Positions 50,524 to 59,574 of a DNA stretch of 64,000 nt are shown here, piece by piece. This DNA comes from Arthrobacter psychrochitiniphilus (GTDB lineage: Bacteria; Actinomycetota; Actinomycetes; Actinomycetales; Micrococcaceae), in NCBI RefSeq assembly GCF_003185915.1, contig NZ_QHLZ01000005.1, positions 1-64,000 of the forward strand, in the 5' to 3' direction. The notes under the pieces were generated by a model. It was not told the DNA's origin and made no database searches. It saw only the letters and a program-made list of their open reading frames with translations. A program made the position numbers and the translations under genes. How positions within the stretch are numbered: position 1 is the stretch's first letter; every line of letters starts with the position of its first letter.

Positions 50524-52662
50524 ATGAGTATTCGGGAGCAGGTCCCCGGGGACCGGGGCGGTACAGCCACACAGGATGTGGCTGCGGTCCTTGCCGCGGT
50601 GACTGTTCCTTCTATTGAACCCTTTGGCACTGACACGCCAGTATTGGTGGGCTTACCGTTGTATATCCCTATCCCGGTTCCTGATCCTGAACCGGCGTCC
50701 GTGGTGGGGATCGCTCGTGAGGTGTATGACCAAGGCCTGCACGCGCTGGGTGTATTGAAGAAACTCGAGGACGCGCTCAGCGCTTGTAAGGCCTCGTTAG
50801 TGGCCCGGGTTGTGGGGGCTGCCGGAGTGGAAGCCGGGGTGATCGGGTTGGATTCCTGGCAGCGTGGATTGATGGAATCCTCCGCGTTGACACATCTTGG
50901 GCTGGTTCTGGGTATCCCGGAACGTACTGCTGCAGTGTTAGCTCACCACAGTACTGAACTGGCTGACTCTCACCCGCGGGTCCTTGCCGGGCTAAGTAAT
51001 GGCCTGTTTTCCTTCCGTCACGCCACGGTCATGATGGACGAGTTCGGTACCTTGAATGAGCACGGCGATATCAGCGATGAGAAGCTATTGCTCTTCGAGG
51101 ACCGGTTGTTGAAGCTGGTCTTGAACACGACCGTGGCGTGTTTTCAAGCGAAAGCACGCAGGGCACGGGAATCAATGTTCCCAGCCACCATGGCAACCCG
51201 GACCAAGGAAGCCTTTCGGCAACGGGCCATGACGTGTTTACCGGGAAAAGACGGGATGTCGTGGCTCACCCTGTACGTGCCCACCATGGCCGCTGAAGGT
51301 ATCTATACCAACTGCACCCGCCTAGCCAGGGCACTGAAAGCCGATGCGAACACAGCCCAATCCCATGCGGACCAAGCAGGTACCGGCCAAGACTGCCGTG
51401 AATACCGGACCCTGACCCAACTCAGAGCCGATGTAGGCGCAACCCTGCTCCTAGGACCACCACCCACCAACACCAATAGCAACAGCAACACCGGCGCCAG
51501 GGCTGGTGCCAGGGCCGGCGCGGGGGCTGGCGGCAGTGCTGGAGGTGGTGAGGGTTCCGTTGGGGGTGATGGGCTACATGATCGTGTTAATACCTCGGAC
51601 GGGAACAATGCCTGGTTCGGGGGAGTGCGGATCGCGGAGGAAGAAGCACCCTGGCACTACACCGGCCCGCGTACCAGCCCGAACCCCAGCTCAAACACCA
51701 GCCCGAACCCCGGTTCAAGCACGGGCCCGCACACTGCTGCAGCCCCAGAGCTAAACCCAAAGCTAAACCCAGAGCTAAACCCAGAGGTAGCCCCGGGGTG
51801 GACTGCTGTGGACGGTGAATCGTTCGCTCACACCACAGCAAATAATCCCACCTCGCAACCCTTTAGCGGTACCGTCCTGCCTGAAACCAGCGGGTCTGTG
51901 GTGGGGGATGAGGTGCTGGTGGGTGAGTTGGTGGGGGATGGATCGGGGTTTATCGATGGTGTGGTGGATGGGATTTTTGAGGATCCGCAAGGAGAGTATT
52001 TGAGGCAGTTGGAGGCGGTGGCGCACTCGAAGGTGATCACGGATCCGCCCTTACCCAAAGCGCTGATCTTGTTGAAAGTTCCGGTGTTGGGGCTGTTGGG
52101 GATCACGGATGAACCCGCTGAACTAGCTGGCCCGTTGGCTGGGCCAGTTCCGGAGAACATTGCCCGGCTTCTCTTAGCGCAGTCCACCACGTTCTTGCGG
52201 GTCTTGACGGATCCGATCACCGGTGAAGCGTTGCCAGCACAGCCGCAACGCTACACGCTCAAGGAAGCAGAGAAACTAGTCCTGCAGGCCTTGGCTGGGC
52301 ATTGCTACGTAGCGAATTGTCCCAACCCTGTCATTGATACCGATCTAGACCATCTGGAAGCGTTCGAGTTCGGGGGCCAGTCCAGCATGATGAATCTACG
52401 CCCTGCTTGTAAACGCCACCACACCATGAAGCACTTCAAAGACGATAAAAACCGGTACGGGCAGCGCCGCTGCATCAACGAACCAGAACGCAACAACATC
52501 CGGCTGCGTGGCTGGACACCCCAACCCACCAGCGATGGACGCATCGGCTGGATCACCCCATCAGGGACCTACCAAGAACCACCAGAAGAAGACACCCCAC
52601 GCCCCCGATACCCCAAATGGCTCAAGAAACTCATCACCAAACAACTCAAAAAACGCTCATAA
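50524..52662 (+). CDS. HNH endonuclease signature protein with DUF222 (13E12-type)
   Basis: The 712-residue protein has an N-terminal DUF222 domain (about residues 55-330; ALGVLKKLEDALSACKASLVARV, WLTLYVPTMAAEGIYTNCTRLA). A long low-complexity linker follows (residues 315-430: Asn/Ser/Thr, Gly/Ala/Arg, then repeated ELNP and NPSSNTSPNPGS units). The C-terminal HNH motif is YVANCPNPVIDTDLDHLEAFEFGG...NLRPACKRHHTMKHF, with CxxC-like and His/Asn residues. The C-terminus is basic. The family is multicopy in high-GC actinobacteria and its role is unresolved. Some members are annotated as the 13E12 repeat family. Confidence 0.88.
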   Translation: MSIREQVPGDRGGTATQDVAAVLAAVTVPSIEPFGTDTPVLVGLPLYIPIPVPDPEPASVVGIAREVYDQGLHALGVLKKLEDALSACKASLVARVVGAAGVEAGVIGLDSWQRGLMESSALTHLGLVLGIPERTAAVLAHHSTELADSHPRVLAGLSNGLFSFRHATVMMDEFGTLNEHGDISDEKLLLFEDRLLKLVLNTTVACFQAKARRARESMFPATMATRTKEAFRQRAMTCLPGKDGMSWLTLYVPTMAAEGIYTNCTRLARALKADANTAQSHADQAGTGQDCREYRTLTQLRADVGATLLLGPPPTNTNSNSNTGARAGARAGAGAGGSAGGGEGSVGGDGLHDRVNTSDGNNAWFGGVRIAEEEAPWHYTGPRTSPNPSSNTSPNPGSSTGPHTAAAPELNPKLNPELNPEVAPGWTAVDGESFAHTTANNPTSQPFSGTVLPETSGSVVGDEVLVGELVGDGSGFIDGVVDGIFEDPQGEYLRQLEAVAHSKVITDPPLPKALILLKVPVLGLLGITDEPAELAGPLAGPVPENIARLLLAQSTTFLRVLTDPITGEALPAQPQRYTLKEAEKLVLQALAGHCYVANCPNPVIDTDLDHLEAFEFGGQSSMMNLRPACKRHHTMKHFKDDKNRYGQRRCINEPERNNIRLRGWTPQPTSDGRIGWITPSGTYQEPPEEDTPRPRYPKWLKKLITKQLKKRS

Positions 52663-52712
52663 CCAAGGGCCCAAATGACCGCACGGGAATCTGGGAAGGG
52701 GTACCAAAGACG

Positions 52713-52748
52713 ATCGGGTGGCTTCTGCAAGAACAGAAGCCACCCGAT
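52713..52748. terminator. Perfect 15-bp stem hairpin between HNH gene and acyl-CoA dehydrogenase
   Basis: ATCGGGTGGCTTCTG and CAGAAGCCACCCGAT enclose CAAGAA. It lies 50 bp after the HNH stop, in the convergent gap. There is no T-tract on either side. Confidence 0.7.
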
Positions 52749-52908
52749 TACGCATGCGCTCAAAGAGTCATGTTCGCAAGGACGCACACACAGCCATCAG
52801 TACGCTGGATTCGCCTGCTCGCCCCAGATTCCTCTGCTTGCGCCGGCATTCGCCGGCTTGCGGTTGAACCGTCCTTGACTGGCGGAGTGAGTCTTACATA
52901 TTTGAAGG

Positions 52909-54705
52909 CTAGTTCCTCACTTTGCGTGCTGCACCCGAGAGGCTATGGGCGTCCAAGGCGAACAGGTCCGTGGCGCCCGCTGTTGCGGCACCCAGCAGGC
53001 TGCCACTCTGGGGCAGGATTTGCTGGGCGTAGAAACGAGCCAATACCAACTGGTTGTCCGCCAGGCTGGCATCATCCGTCTTTGCCGCAGCAACGGCTGC
53101 CCGTGCCAGCAACCAAGCACTGGTGCACAGCCCCCACATTCGCAAGTAGGGTGTCGAGCCGGCCAGCAAGGAATTGGGGTCGCCCTGCCCGGTCTTGAGC
53201 ATCCAATGGGTTGCTCTCTCCAACTCACTGAACTGACGCTCTAATTCCTCCCGGATGCCGTCAAAGTCAGCGCCGGCGTTGGCCAGGTCCGTTTCCACTT
53301 CGCGCATGGTGGCAATGAACTCCAGAATGGAGGCGCCTCCTCGGACCCCCAGTTTGCGGCCAACGAGATCGGCCGCCTGAATGCCGTTGGTACCTTCGTA
53401 AATAGCGGCAATGCGGACGTCGCGTACGTGCTGGGCGGCCCCTGTCTCTTCAATGAAGCCCATTCCCCCTTGGATCTGTAGTGCCAGCGAGGTGAGCTCG
53501 TTCCCCATGTCAGTGCCGAACGACTTGCAGATTGGGGTCAGTATTCCTACGATCTCATCGGCCCGCGCGCGGACTGCCGGATCGGGATCGTGGGTGCTGA
53601 TATCCACATAGCTTGCGTCCAGCAGCATCAAGTAGCGCAGGGCTGCGATGCTGGCGCGCTGGGTCATGAGCATGCGCCGCACGTCAGGGAATTCGATAAT
53701 GGCTGAAGTAGCGCCCGTGGCTCCAATGGCCAGACCCTGCTGGCGCTGCTGCGCGTACTCGAGCGATTGCTGGTAGGCGCGCTCTGCCACTGCAAGGCCC
53801 TGCGCACCAACACCCAGACGGGCAGCGTTCATCATGACAAACATGATGCGCATTCCCTTGTTCTCTTCGCCGATCAAGTATCCCGTTGCATTCTCGTAGG
53901 ACAGCACACACGTGGGGGAAGCATGGATGCCCATCTTGTGTTCCAGGGAGACAGTTTCCACGTTGTTGCGTTCGCCGAGCGACTCATCGTCGTTGACCAA
54001 GTATTTGGGCACTATAAAACATGAAATGCCGCGGGTTCCCTCAGGCGCCCCGGGCGTGCGGGCGAGCACCAGATGCACGATCTGCTCGGCCATGTCGTGG
54101 TCACCGTAGGTAATGAAGATTTTCTGGCCCGTGATGGCGTAGCTGCCGTCCTCATTCTTCACGGCCTTGGTGGTCAGGGCGCCAACATCCGAGCCGGCCT
54201 GCGGTTCGGTGAGGTTCATGGTGCCTGTCCACTCGCCACTGACCATCTTGGGCAAATAACGGTTCTTCATTTTGTCATCGCCATAGTGCAGCAGGGCGTC
54301 GATGGCACCTTGCGTCAGCAACGGGCATAAGGAGAATGCCAAGTTGGCGCTGTTAAACATCTCTTGGATGGCAAGGCCGACGGCGCGAGGGAAACCGCCA
54401 CCGCCGTATTCCTCGGGCAGCGGCACGGATCCCCATCCGGCGTCGACATATTGCTGGTACGCATCCTTGAAACCATCGGGGGTGAGAACAGTGCCGTCGG
54501 GTTTGAGGTGGGAACCCTGAATGTCCCCCTGTCGGTTCAGTGGCGCAACGATCTCCGCCATGAACTCACCGCACTGTTCCAGGAGTTCGACAACGGTGTC
54601 GAGGTCAGCGTGTTCGTAGCCTGGCAACGTGGCGATGTCCGGGTAACCCACAACATGTTCGAGTGCGAAGGCAATGTCTGCAATTGGAGGCTGGTATTCA
54701 CTCAT
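52909..54705 (-). CDS. Acyl-CoA dehydrogenase with extended C-terminus (DmdC/FadE-like)
   Basis: The 598-residue flavoenzyme has PLPEEYGGGGFPRAVGLAIQEMFNSANLAFSLCPLLTQGA, the FAD segment WTGTMNLTEPQAGSDVGALTTKA, GQKIFITYGDHDMAEQIVHLVLAR, NAARLGVGAQGLAVAERAYQQSLEYAQQR and QIQGGMGFIEETGAAQHVRDVRIAAIYEGTNGIQAADLVGRKL, where EGTNGIQ carries the likely catalytic Glu region. The about 150-residue C-terminal extension is that of long (~600 aa) dehydrogenases such as DmdC. The chain length of the substrate cannot be read. No beta-oxidation partner is adjacent. Confidence 0.9.
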   Translation of the reverse strand: MSEYQPPIADIAFALEHVVGYPDIATLPGYEHADLDTVVELLEQCGEFMAEIVAPLNRQGDIQGSHLKPDGTVLTPDGFKDAYQQYVDAGWGSVPLPEEYGGGGFPRAVGLAIQEMFNSANLAFSLCPLLTQGAIDALLHYGDDKMKNRYLPKMVSGEWTGTMNLTEPQAGSDVGALTTKAVKNEDGSYAITGQKIFITYGDHDMAEQIVHLVLARTPGAPEGTRGISCFIVPKYLVNDDESLGERNNVETVSLEHKMGIHASPTCVLSYENATGYLIGEENKGMRIMFVMMNAARLGVGAQGLAVAERAYQQSLEYAQQRQQGLAIGATGATSAIIEFPDVRRMLMTQRASIAALRYLMLLDASYVDISTHDPDPAVRARADEIVGILTPICKSFGTDMGNELTSLALQIQGGMGFIEETGAAQHVRDVRIAAIYEGTNGIQAADLVGRKLGVRGGASILEFIATMREVETDLANAGADFDGIREELERQFSELERATHWMLKTGQGDPNSLLAGSTPYLRMWGLCTSAWLLARAAVAAAKTDDASLADNQLVLARFYAQQILPQSGSLLGAATAGATDLFALDAHSLSGAARKVRN

Positions 54706-55211
54706 AATCGTCAGCGTACCGCGACGCGGGCCGTTTGTGGTGAATATTTGTTACTTGCCAGTAATGTGGCGTGGCTCATATTTCTAAAGGTGATGGAAGG
54801 TTCCTTCATCGCCTCGCAAAACACTTCCACGTGAGGGGAGGTTCCCGTGGTGGGAACAGGATCATGCGGTGAGCTAAGAAGGAACCCGCAGTGGGGGGCG
54901 GTTGGACAAAGTGACATGCGGCTCATTGTCCGTTTCGGTGCAGGTCTTTGGCCTGTTGAGAGGTAATGTTCTTGATAGCCAACGCGCTCTTCTCAGAGTT
55001 AGCGGCGGTTAGGCCCATATGAGTATCTCGCCGATGCTTGTATGGGCCGTCTTTATTTGCCCAGAAGTCATAGCCCGCTCAGAAACCTTCGATCACTTGG
55101 TCCAGGCCCGGGTTGGTGCCACAGTAATGTGGGAAACGCCGGGGTAATAGGATCAGGCGTGCGTCCAGATCATTCCCCCGAGGCAAGTAAGTGGGGAGGA
55201 AACGGAGAATC
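54706..55211. other. 506-bp intergenic region, no gene seen
   Basis: Upstream of the acyl-CoA dehydrogenase (-) and the GNAT gene (+). It contains the short inverted repeat GTTCCC-gtggt-GGGAAC near 54842-54858 and AT-rich patches suitable for divergent promoters. No frame shows recognisable protein sequence. Confidence 0.5.
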
Positions 55212-55703
55212 GTGGTGATTGCCCCAGTTCTTGTTCTGCGTCCTGGACGCGTGGCCGAAGACCTTGAAGAGTTGACAAATGTCTGGCGGGATTCCGTTGA
55301 GGCCACCCACCATTTTCTTTCGCTTGAGGCGATAGACAGGCTTGAGCCCCTGGTTAGGGACAAGCACATCCCAAGCCTGCGAATCCATGTAGCGGAGCGA
55401 AATGGCTGCATTCTAGGTTTTATTGGCATGGACCGTGATCATGTGGCGATGCTCTATGTGGCTGATGAAGCCAGGTCCAAAGGTGTGGGCAGCAGACTTT
55501 TGGAGTGGGCCAAGGATCAGACGCCGCGGCTGACCCTAGATGTCAACGAACAGAACCCGCGTGCCGCTGTTTTCTATGTTAAACGTGGATTTAGGCCCGT
55601 AGGTCGATCAGAAAACGATGCCCAGGGGCAACCTCACCCGCTTCTTCAACTGTTCTGGGAAAGGGACCCGGTGGAGGCGGCGCTGCATGGAATGGAATTT
55701 TAG
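55212..55703 (+). CDS. GNAT-family N-acetyltransferase
   Basis: The GTG at 55212 has GGAG four bases upstream; an adjacent GTG at 55215 and one at 55191 are alternatives. The roughly 163-residue protein has the GNAT acetyl-CoA site VAMLYVADEARSKGVGSRLLEWAKD (RxxGxG/A pattern), the beta-bulge strand IHVAERNGCILGFIGMD, and the C-terminal LDVNEQNPRAAVFYVKRGFRPVGRSENDAQGQPHPLLQLFW. It resembles YjaB-type acetyltransferases. The substrate is unknown. Confidence 0.85.
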   Translation: MVIAPVLVLRPGRVAEDLEELTNVWRDSVEATHHFLSLEAIDRLEPLVRDKHIPSLRIHVAERNGCILGFIGMDRDHVAMLYVADEARSKGVGSRLLEWAKDQTPRLTLDVNEQNPRAAVFYVKRGFRPVGRSENDAQGQPHPLLQLFWERDPVEAALHGMEF

Positions 55704-56069
55704 GCCATCCGTCCACATCCAAGACCCAAGATTGCCGCAGTCCAGGTGGTAATAATGGCTCGTGGGGATCACACAGTAGGCTGCCAGTGCCAATCCGTCA
55801 GCAACAGGCCCACTCATGACCGGTGGTGCTGTAGGTGGTCTCAAGTCCAAGGAATCCTATGCTCAGTACTAGCGCTCTCTCCGGGGCGGCCAGAGCAAAA
55901 GTTCCTGACGCAAGAACCGCGCCCGGTGCAGTAGCTGCCCGGGGCAGAGTCCCGCCGTCTGTCAGCAGTCCCAGTTACACCGCGAAGGTGCCTCTCACTA
56001 GGAAACGCCCAGAGCACTAGGGCACGCCCAAAGCAAGCAAAGCCAGAGTGCGCGGGTGACCCAGTTGCC
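55704..56069. other. 366-bp gap between GNAT gene and membrane protein gene, no gene seen
   Basis: Open frames here have no ribosome site and no recognisable domain. I see no strong hairpin although the flanking genes are convergent. Confidence 0.5.
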
Positions 56070-56795
56070 CTACGGCGCGGGCGTCCCGGCCTTTCCCTCT
56101 CGTGGTTTGGTGGTTTTTACGGGGGTGGTTCCGGGGAGTTCAGGTGTGGGGGCAGGCTTCGTGTGGCCAGCACGTGCGGCAGTCTTTGCCTCCTGCCGGG
56201 ATGCCCGCTCCCGTTCCTGCTGGTCTTTGCGAACGATCTTTTCCGCTGCCTTGACCTCACGTAGCTTCTTGCTGCGGCGCAGCCACATCCTGCCTAGGAC
56301 AATGAGCGCCACGGCACAGACCACGCCAACCACCATGAATACTTGGCTCCAAGTACCAAACCAGTTGGCGCTGTTGGCCCAGATGGACCGGGCGTCGGCA
56401 GCGGATTGCGTGCTGCCGTACAGTACCCCAAGAGTCAGCAGGTTGGGGATGAGCAGCATCAGTCCCAGCGCCACCAAACTCAGCCGCACCCACTTGTTGA
56501 ACGCCCTCCGGTGCGCCTGCCAGGCAATCAGAACAGGGAGAAAGGTGAAAACGAAGCCGTAAAACATGCCCAACGGAATGCTGTTACCCAGTTGGCCGCC
56601 AATCTGACCCCTGATGGAGTTGGCCCACATCAACGGAACCGTCACCGAGGCAATCAAATAGACAATGACAAGAACGGCTATGGCGATAGCGCCGATGATG
56701 GTGCGCACAAGCCAGACGGGCATTTTGCCCCTGCGGCCGTTGTCTAGGCTGCTAGGGGAACCGCCGGCGGTGGGAGGCGTCACAGAATCAGTCAT
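56070..56795 (-). CDS. Four-helix membrane protein with basic C-terminal tail
   Basis: The 241-residue protein has a Pro/Ser-rich cytoplasmic N-terminus and four hydrophobic segments (around residues 28-57, 72-92, 101-126 and 150-170). A Lys/Arg/Glu-rich helix follows (RSKKLREVKAAEKIVRKDQQERERASRQEAK), ending in a Pro/Thr tail. Similar proteins occur next to gcvH in Arthrobacter. No function is known. The long charged helix suggests a cytoplasmic coiled coil. Confidence 0.75.
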   Translation of the reverse strand: MTDSVTPPTAGGSPSSLDNGRRGKMPVWLVRTIIGAIAIAVLVIVYLIASVTVPLMWANSIRGQIGGQLGNSIPLGMFYGFVFTFLPVLIAWQAHRRAFNKWVRLSLVALGLMLLIPNLLTLGVLYGSTQSAADARSIWANSANWFGTWSQVFMVVGVVCAVALIVLGRMWLRRSKKLREVKAAEKIVRKDQQERERASRQEAKTAARAGHTKPAPTPELPGTTPVKTTKPREGKAGTPAP

Positions 56796-56993
56796 AGATG
56801 AATCATGTCAGAGTCCGCGCTATGGTTCGGGCGCAGAAGTGACTAATTTGCTAGAATGCACCTTCGACTTGTAAAGAACGGCTCCACCCTAAAGACTGGA
56901 CGTGGTCAAGGAGCGAAAACGGCCTTGGAGCATGTTTTAATTTAAACTTCACTTTCTTCGCGCGGCAGCGATGAACCTCGAAAGGTGCCCATC

Positions 56994-57380
56994 ATGAGCA
57001 ATATTCCCGCAGATCTGTCCTACACAGCAGAGCACGAATGGGTTTCAGCCCCCACAGCCGACGGCGTGGTGCGGGTTGGCATCACCGATTTCGCCCAGGA
57101 CGCCTTGGGAGATGTTGTCTACGTGCAAATGCCCGAGAACGGCGCGGATGTTACGGCCGATACCGTGGTGGGCGAAGTCGAATCGACGAAGAGCGTCAGT
57201 GACATTTACGCACCATTGACGGGGCAGGTTTCGGCCCGCAACGAGGATTTGGATGCGGATCCATCCCTTATTAACTCCGATCCTTACGGAGCGGGCTGGC
57301 TGGTGGAAATCACCCTCAGCGATGTGTCCAGCTACGGCTCATTGCTCAGCGCGGCGCAGTACCAGGAAAAGGTAGGCTAG
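56994..57380 (+). CDS. gcvH: Glycine cleavage system H protein
   Basis: The ATG at 56994 has AAAGG eight bases upstream; an ATG three codons earlier is less well placed. The 128-residue product begins MSNIPADLSYTAEHEWVS. It carries the lipoylation motif VVGEVESTKSVSDIYAPLTG, with the lipoyl-Lys in ESTKS. The lipoyl arm shuttles aminomethyl groups between GcvP, GcvT and Lpd. A -10-like TAGAAT lies at 56852-56857, well upstream of the start. No glycine riboswitch could be recognised. Confidence 0.95.
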   Translation: MSNIPADLSYTAEHEWVSAPTADGVVRVGITDFAQDALGDVVYVQMPENGADVTADTVVGEVESTKSVSDIYAPLTGQVSARNEDLDADPSLINSDPYGAGWLVEITLSDVSSYGSLLSAAQYQEKVG

Positions 57381-57478
57381 TAGCTGGAAGCTATGTTCCA
57401 GACGCCCGTCCGCGCCGCGGTACCGGGTGGTGCGTGTCAGAGCATTCACAGCAACGGCTCGTAAGTTGGTAATATTGT

Positions 57479-57494
57479 GGGTTCGAGTGAACCC
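57479..57494 (+). terminator. Small hairpin between gcvH and garA
   Basis: GGGTTC-gagt-GAACCC is followed by TCAAAGACTTTTTA, which looks like a weak intrinsic terminator or leader attenuator before garA. A -10-like TAATAT lies just upstream at 57470-57475, so the hairpin may instead sit at the 5' end of the garA transcript. Confidence 0.45.
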
Positions 57495-57523
57495 TCAAAG
57501 ACTTTTTACAAGGAGGAGTACCA

Positions 57524-58024
57524 ATGGTTGACAGAGGTAACGACGCCGGGGTGAACGATCAGGCGGGCCTCAAGGATCAGCCCGGTGCACCAGATACCAC
57601 TTCGATTCAGCTTCCTCCGGTCCAGGGCGGTCCAACGTCGGTACCGATTTTGGCGCCTGATGAACAAAATGCCGTGAACTCGCTGCCCGCGGGTTCGGCT
57701 CTGCTCATTGCGCACATGGGGCCGAATGCAGGGGCTCGTTTCCTGCTTGACAGTCAAGTGACCACCGCCGGGCGGCATCCAGACGCTGACATTTTCCTTG
57801 ACGATGTCACCGTCTCACGCCGCCACGTGAACTTCATCAAGTTCGACGGCGGCTTTGAAGTTGTCGATTCCGGCAGCCTCAACGGCACGTACGTCAATGG
57901 TGACAGGGTGGATGCAGTCCGGCTACGGACCGGCAACGAGGTGCAGATTGGCAAATTCCGCCTGACCTACTACTTCAGTGCCAATCCGGGAGCCGGTGAC
58001 AGTACCAGTTCATCGGATTCCTAA
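57524..58024 (+). CDS. garA: FHA-domain metabolic regulator, GarA/OdhI-type
   Basis: The ATG at 57524 has a strong AAGGAGGAG site. The 166-residue protein has a flexible N-terminus with a TTSIQLPP stretch at the position of the phosphorylatable Thr pair of GarA/OdhI. A forkhead-associated domain follows: TTAGRHPDADIFLDDVTVSRRHVNF, SGSLNGTYVNGDRV. The C-terminus is Ser-rich. In mycobacteria and corynebacteria, PknG/B phosphorylation switches this protein off as an inhibitor of 2-oxoglutarate dehydrogenase and glutamate enzymes. The conserved gcvH-garA-merR-DUF151-merR order supports orthology. Confidence 0.88.
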   Translation: MVDRGNDAGVNDQAGLKDQPGAPDTTSIQLPPVQGGPTSVPILAPDEQNAVNSLPAGSALLIAHMGPNAGARFLLDSQVTTAGRHPDADIFLDDVTVSRRHVNFIKFDGGFEVVDSGSLNGTYVNGDRVDAVRLRTGNEVQIGKFRLTYYFSANPGAGDSTSSSDS

Positions 58025-58031
58025 GGGCACC

Positions 58032-58799
58032 GTGGGAAGCGTGAATTCCGCAGCAGGGCGCCGGCTGGTGGATGTGCATTCCAGCAGCCGGCGGACCGGC
58101 GCCGCAACCATCTTGAATATCGGTGAGGTGCTTGCTTTGCTGTGCGCTGATTTCCCTTCTGTGACGGCGTCCAAGATCCGTTTTTATGAAGAAAAGGGGC
58201 TCATCACCCCGCAGCGCACCCCGGCGGGCTACCGCCAATTCCGGGAGCCCGACGTCGAACGTCTGCGGTTTGTCCTGGCGCTGCAACGCGATCACTACCT
58301 GCCGTTGAAGGTCATCCGGGAGTATTTGGATGCGATAGATCAAGGCTTGACACCGCTGAACCTCCCGCCAGGAGTATCTGTGGCACCACGGATGGTCTCT
58401 GACGAACTTGCCCGAGAACTCAAGAGTAAATCCCGCCGTTTGACGGCCGAGCAACTGCGGATTGAATCCGGGGCCAGCGCAGAACTGCTGGCAACCATGG
58501 TCAGCTATGGACTTGTGGAAAATAAGGACGGCACCTTTGACGAGCACGCCGTAAAGATTGCCCAGGCCTGCACCGCACTGGCCGCGCACGGGCTTGAACC
58601 GCGGCACCTGCGCCCGTTCCAAGCAGCGGCAGAGCGTGAGTTCGGTTTGGTGGAACGCGTAGTGGCTCCGCTGTCCTCACGCAAGGATGGCACATCCGCG
58701 GTGCGCGCCGCCGAAGCCGCCCGCGAGATTGCCGAACTCTGCTTGACCTTGCACAGCTCCCTGGTCCAGGTGCGGATTGCGGAGATGGAAAGCTCATGA
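58032..58799 (+). CDS. ftsR: MerR-family regulator, FtsR/Rv1828 type
   Basis: The GTG at 58032 is chosen because AAGGG lies just upstream; GTG 58041 and an overlapping upstream start are alternatives. The product is about 255 residues. An N-terminal MerR winged HTH is seen in LNIGEVLALLCADFPSVTASKIRFYEEKGLITPQRTPAGYRQFREPDVERLRFVLALQRDHYLPLKVIREYLD. A second conserved helical domain (residues 125-250; SDELARELKSKSRRLTAEQLRIESGASAELLATMVSYGLV) characterises Rv1828/FtsR. FtsR activates ftsZ in Corynebacterium. Position after garA matches. Confidence 0.87.
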   Translation: MGSVNSAAGRRLVDVHSSSRRTGAATILNIGEVLALLCADFPSVTASKIRFYEEKGLITPQRTPAGYRQFREPDVERLRFVLALQRDHYLPLKVIREYLDAIDQGLTPLNLPPGVSVAPRMVSDELARELKSKSRRLTAEQLRIESGASAELLATMVSYGLVENKDGTFDEHAVKIAQACTALAAHGLEPRHLRPFQAAAEREFGLVERVVAPLSSRKDGTSAVRAAEAAREIAELCLTLHSSLVQVRIAEMESS

Positions 58800-59314
58800 T
58801 TGAAGTGGAAATTGTTGGCGTGCGGATCGAGATGCCCTCCAACCAGCCCCTGGTGCTGTTGCGCGAGCGCAGTGGCCCGCGGCACATCCCGATCTGGATT
58901 GGAGCCGCAGAGGCCACAGCCATCGCCTTGGCCGAACAAGGGGTCATCCCGCCCCGCCCACTCACCCACGATCTCTTGTGTGAGGTGGTCCATGCGCTGG
59001 GCCGTAAAATAGTGCGGGTAAATTTGACCAAGGTTGAGGAGGGTGTTTTCCATGGCGAACTGGTCATGGATGACAGCACCACTGTCAGCTCAAGGGCCTC
59101 TGATGCCATTGCCATCGCCCAGCGTGCCCATTGCTCCATCTGGGCTGCGGAAAGCCTGGTGGATGAGGCTGGGGTTGAGATTGGTCCTCACGAGGAAGCC
59201 TCCGGCGGCGCCGAAGCTGCTGGGGATAGTGCCGATGACGATGCCAAGGAACGTGAGGTTCGTCAATTTAGGGAATTCCTCAACGACGTTGAACCTGAAG
59301 ATTTTGAGAAGTAA
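58796..59314 (+). CDS. Bifunctional nuclease-family protein (DUF151)
   Basis: The 172-residue protein overlaps ftsR by ATGA. The DUF151 core begins MIEVEIVGVRIEMPSNQPLVLLRERSGPRHIPIWIGAAEATAIALAEQGVIPPRPLTHDLLCEVVHALG and includes VSSRASDAIAIAQRAHCSIW. The C-terminus is acidic with a coil. Plant and Thermotoga relatives are reported as nucleases. The bacterial role is unclear. The position corresponds to Rv1829. Confidence 0.88.
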   Translation: MIEVEIVGVRIEMPSNQPLVLLRERSGPRHIPIWIGAAEATAIALAEQGVIPPRPLTHDLLCEVVHALGRKIVRVNLTKVEEGVFHGELVMDDSTTVSSRASDAIAIAQRAHCSIWAAESLVDEAGVEIGPHEEASGGAEAAGDSADDDAKEREVRQFREFLNDVEPEDFEK

Positions 59315-59574
59315 ACCCCGGTTTTCCGAGCTTTCCCACAGTCACCTAAGGTTCAGGCTGAGGTCGAAACTTTCGACACGCTAAAAATGAAGTGCCGAGA
59401 TCTTTGACCTTGGACTCGCACCGATCTAACGTCAAGGTATTGAGTTCCCCATTGCAAGCCACGGCTGCTGCGGGCAGACTTGAGAGACGGGCTATCTCTG
59501 ACTCTCCTTGTATGCCTTGCTTCCATGTGCAACGCAACCATCCATTCAGGGGAGCTTCGAATAGGAGGATCCAC

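Noticed and set aside
56796..56993. Possible glycine riboswitch before gcvH
   Set aside because: I could not find the conserved glycine-aptamer core or the tandem arrangement. The leader has no convincing paired elements.
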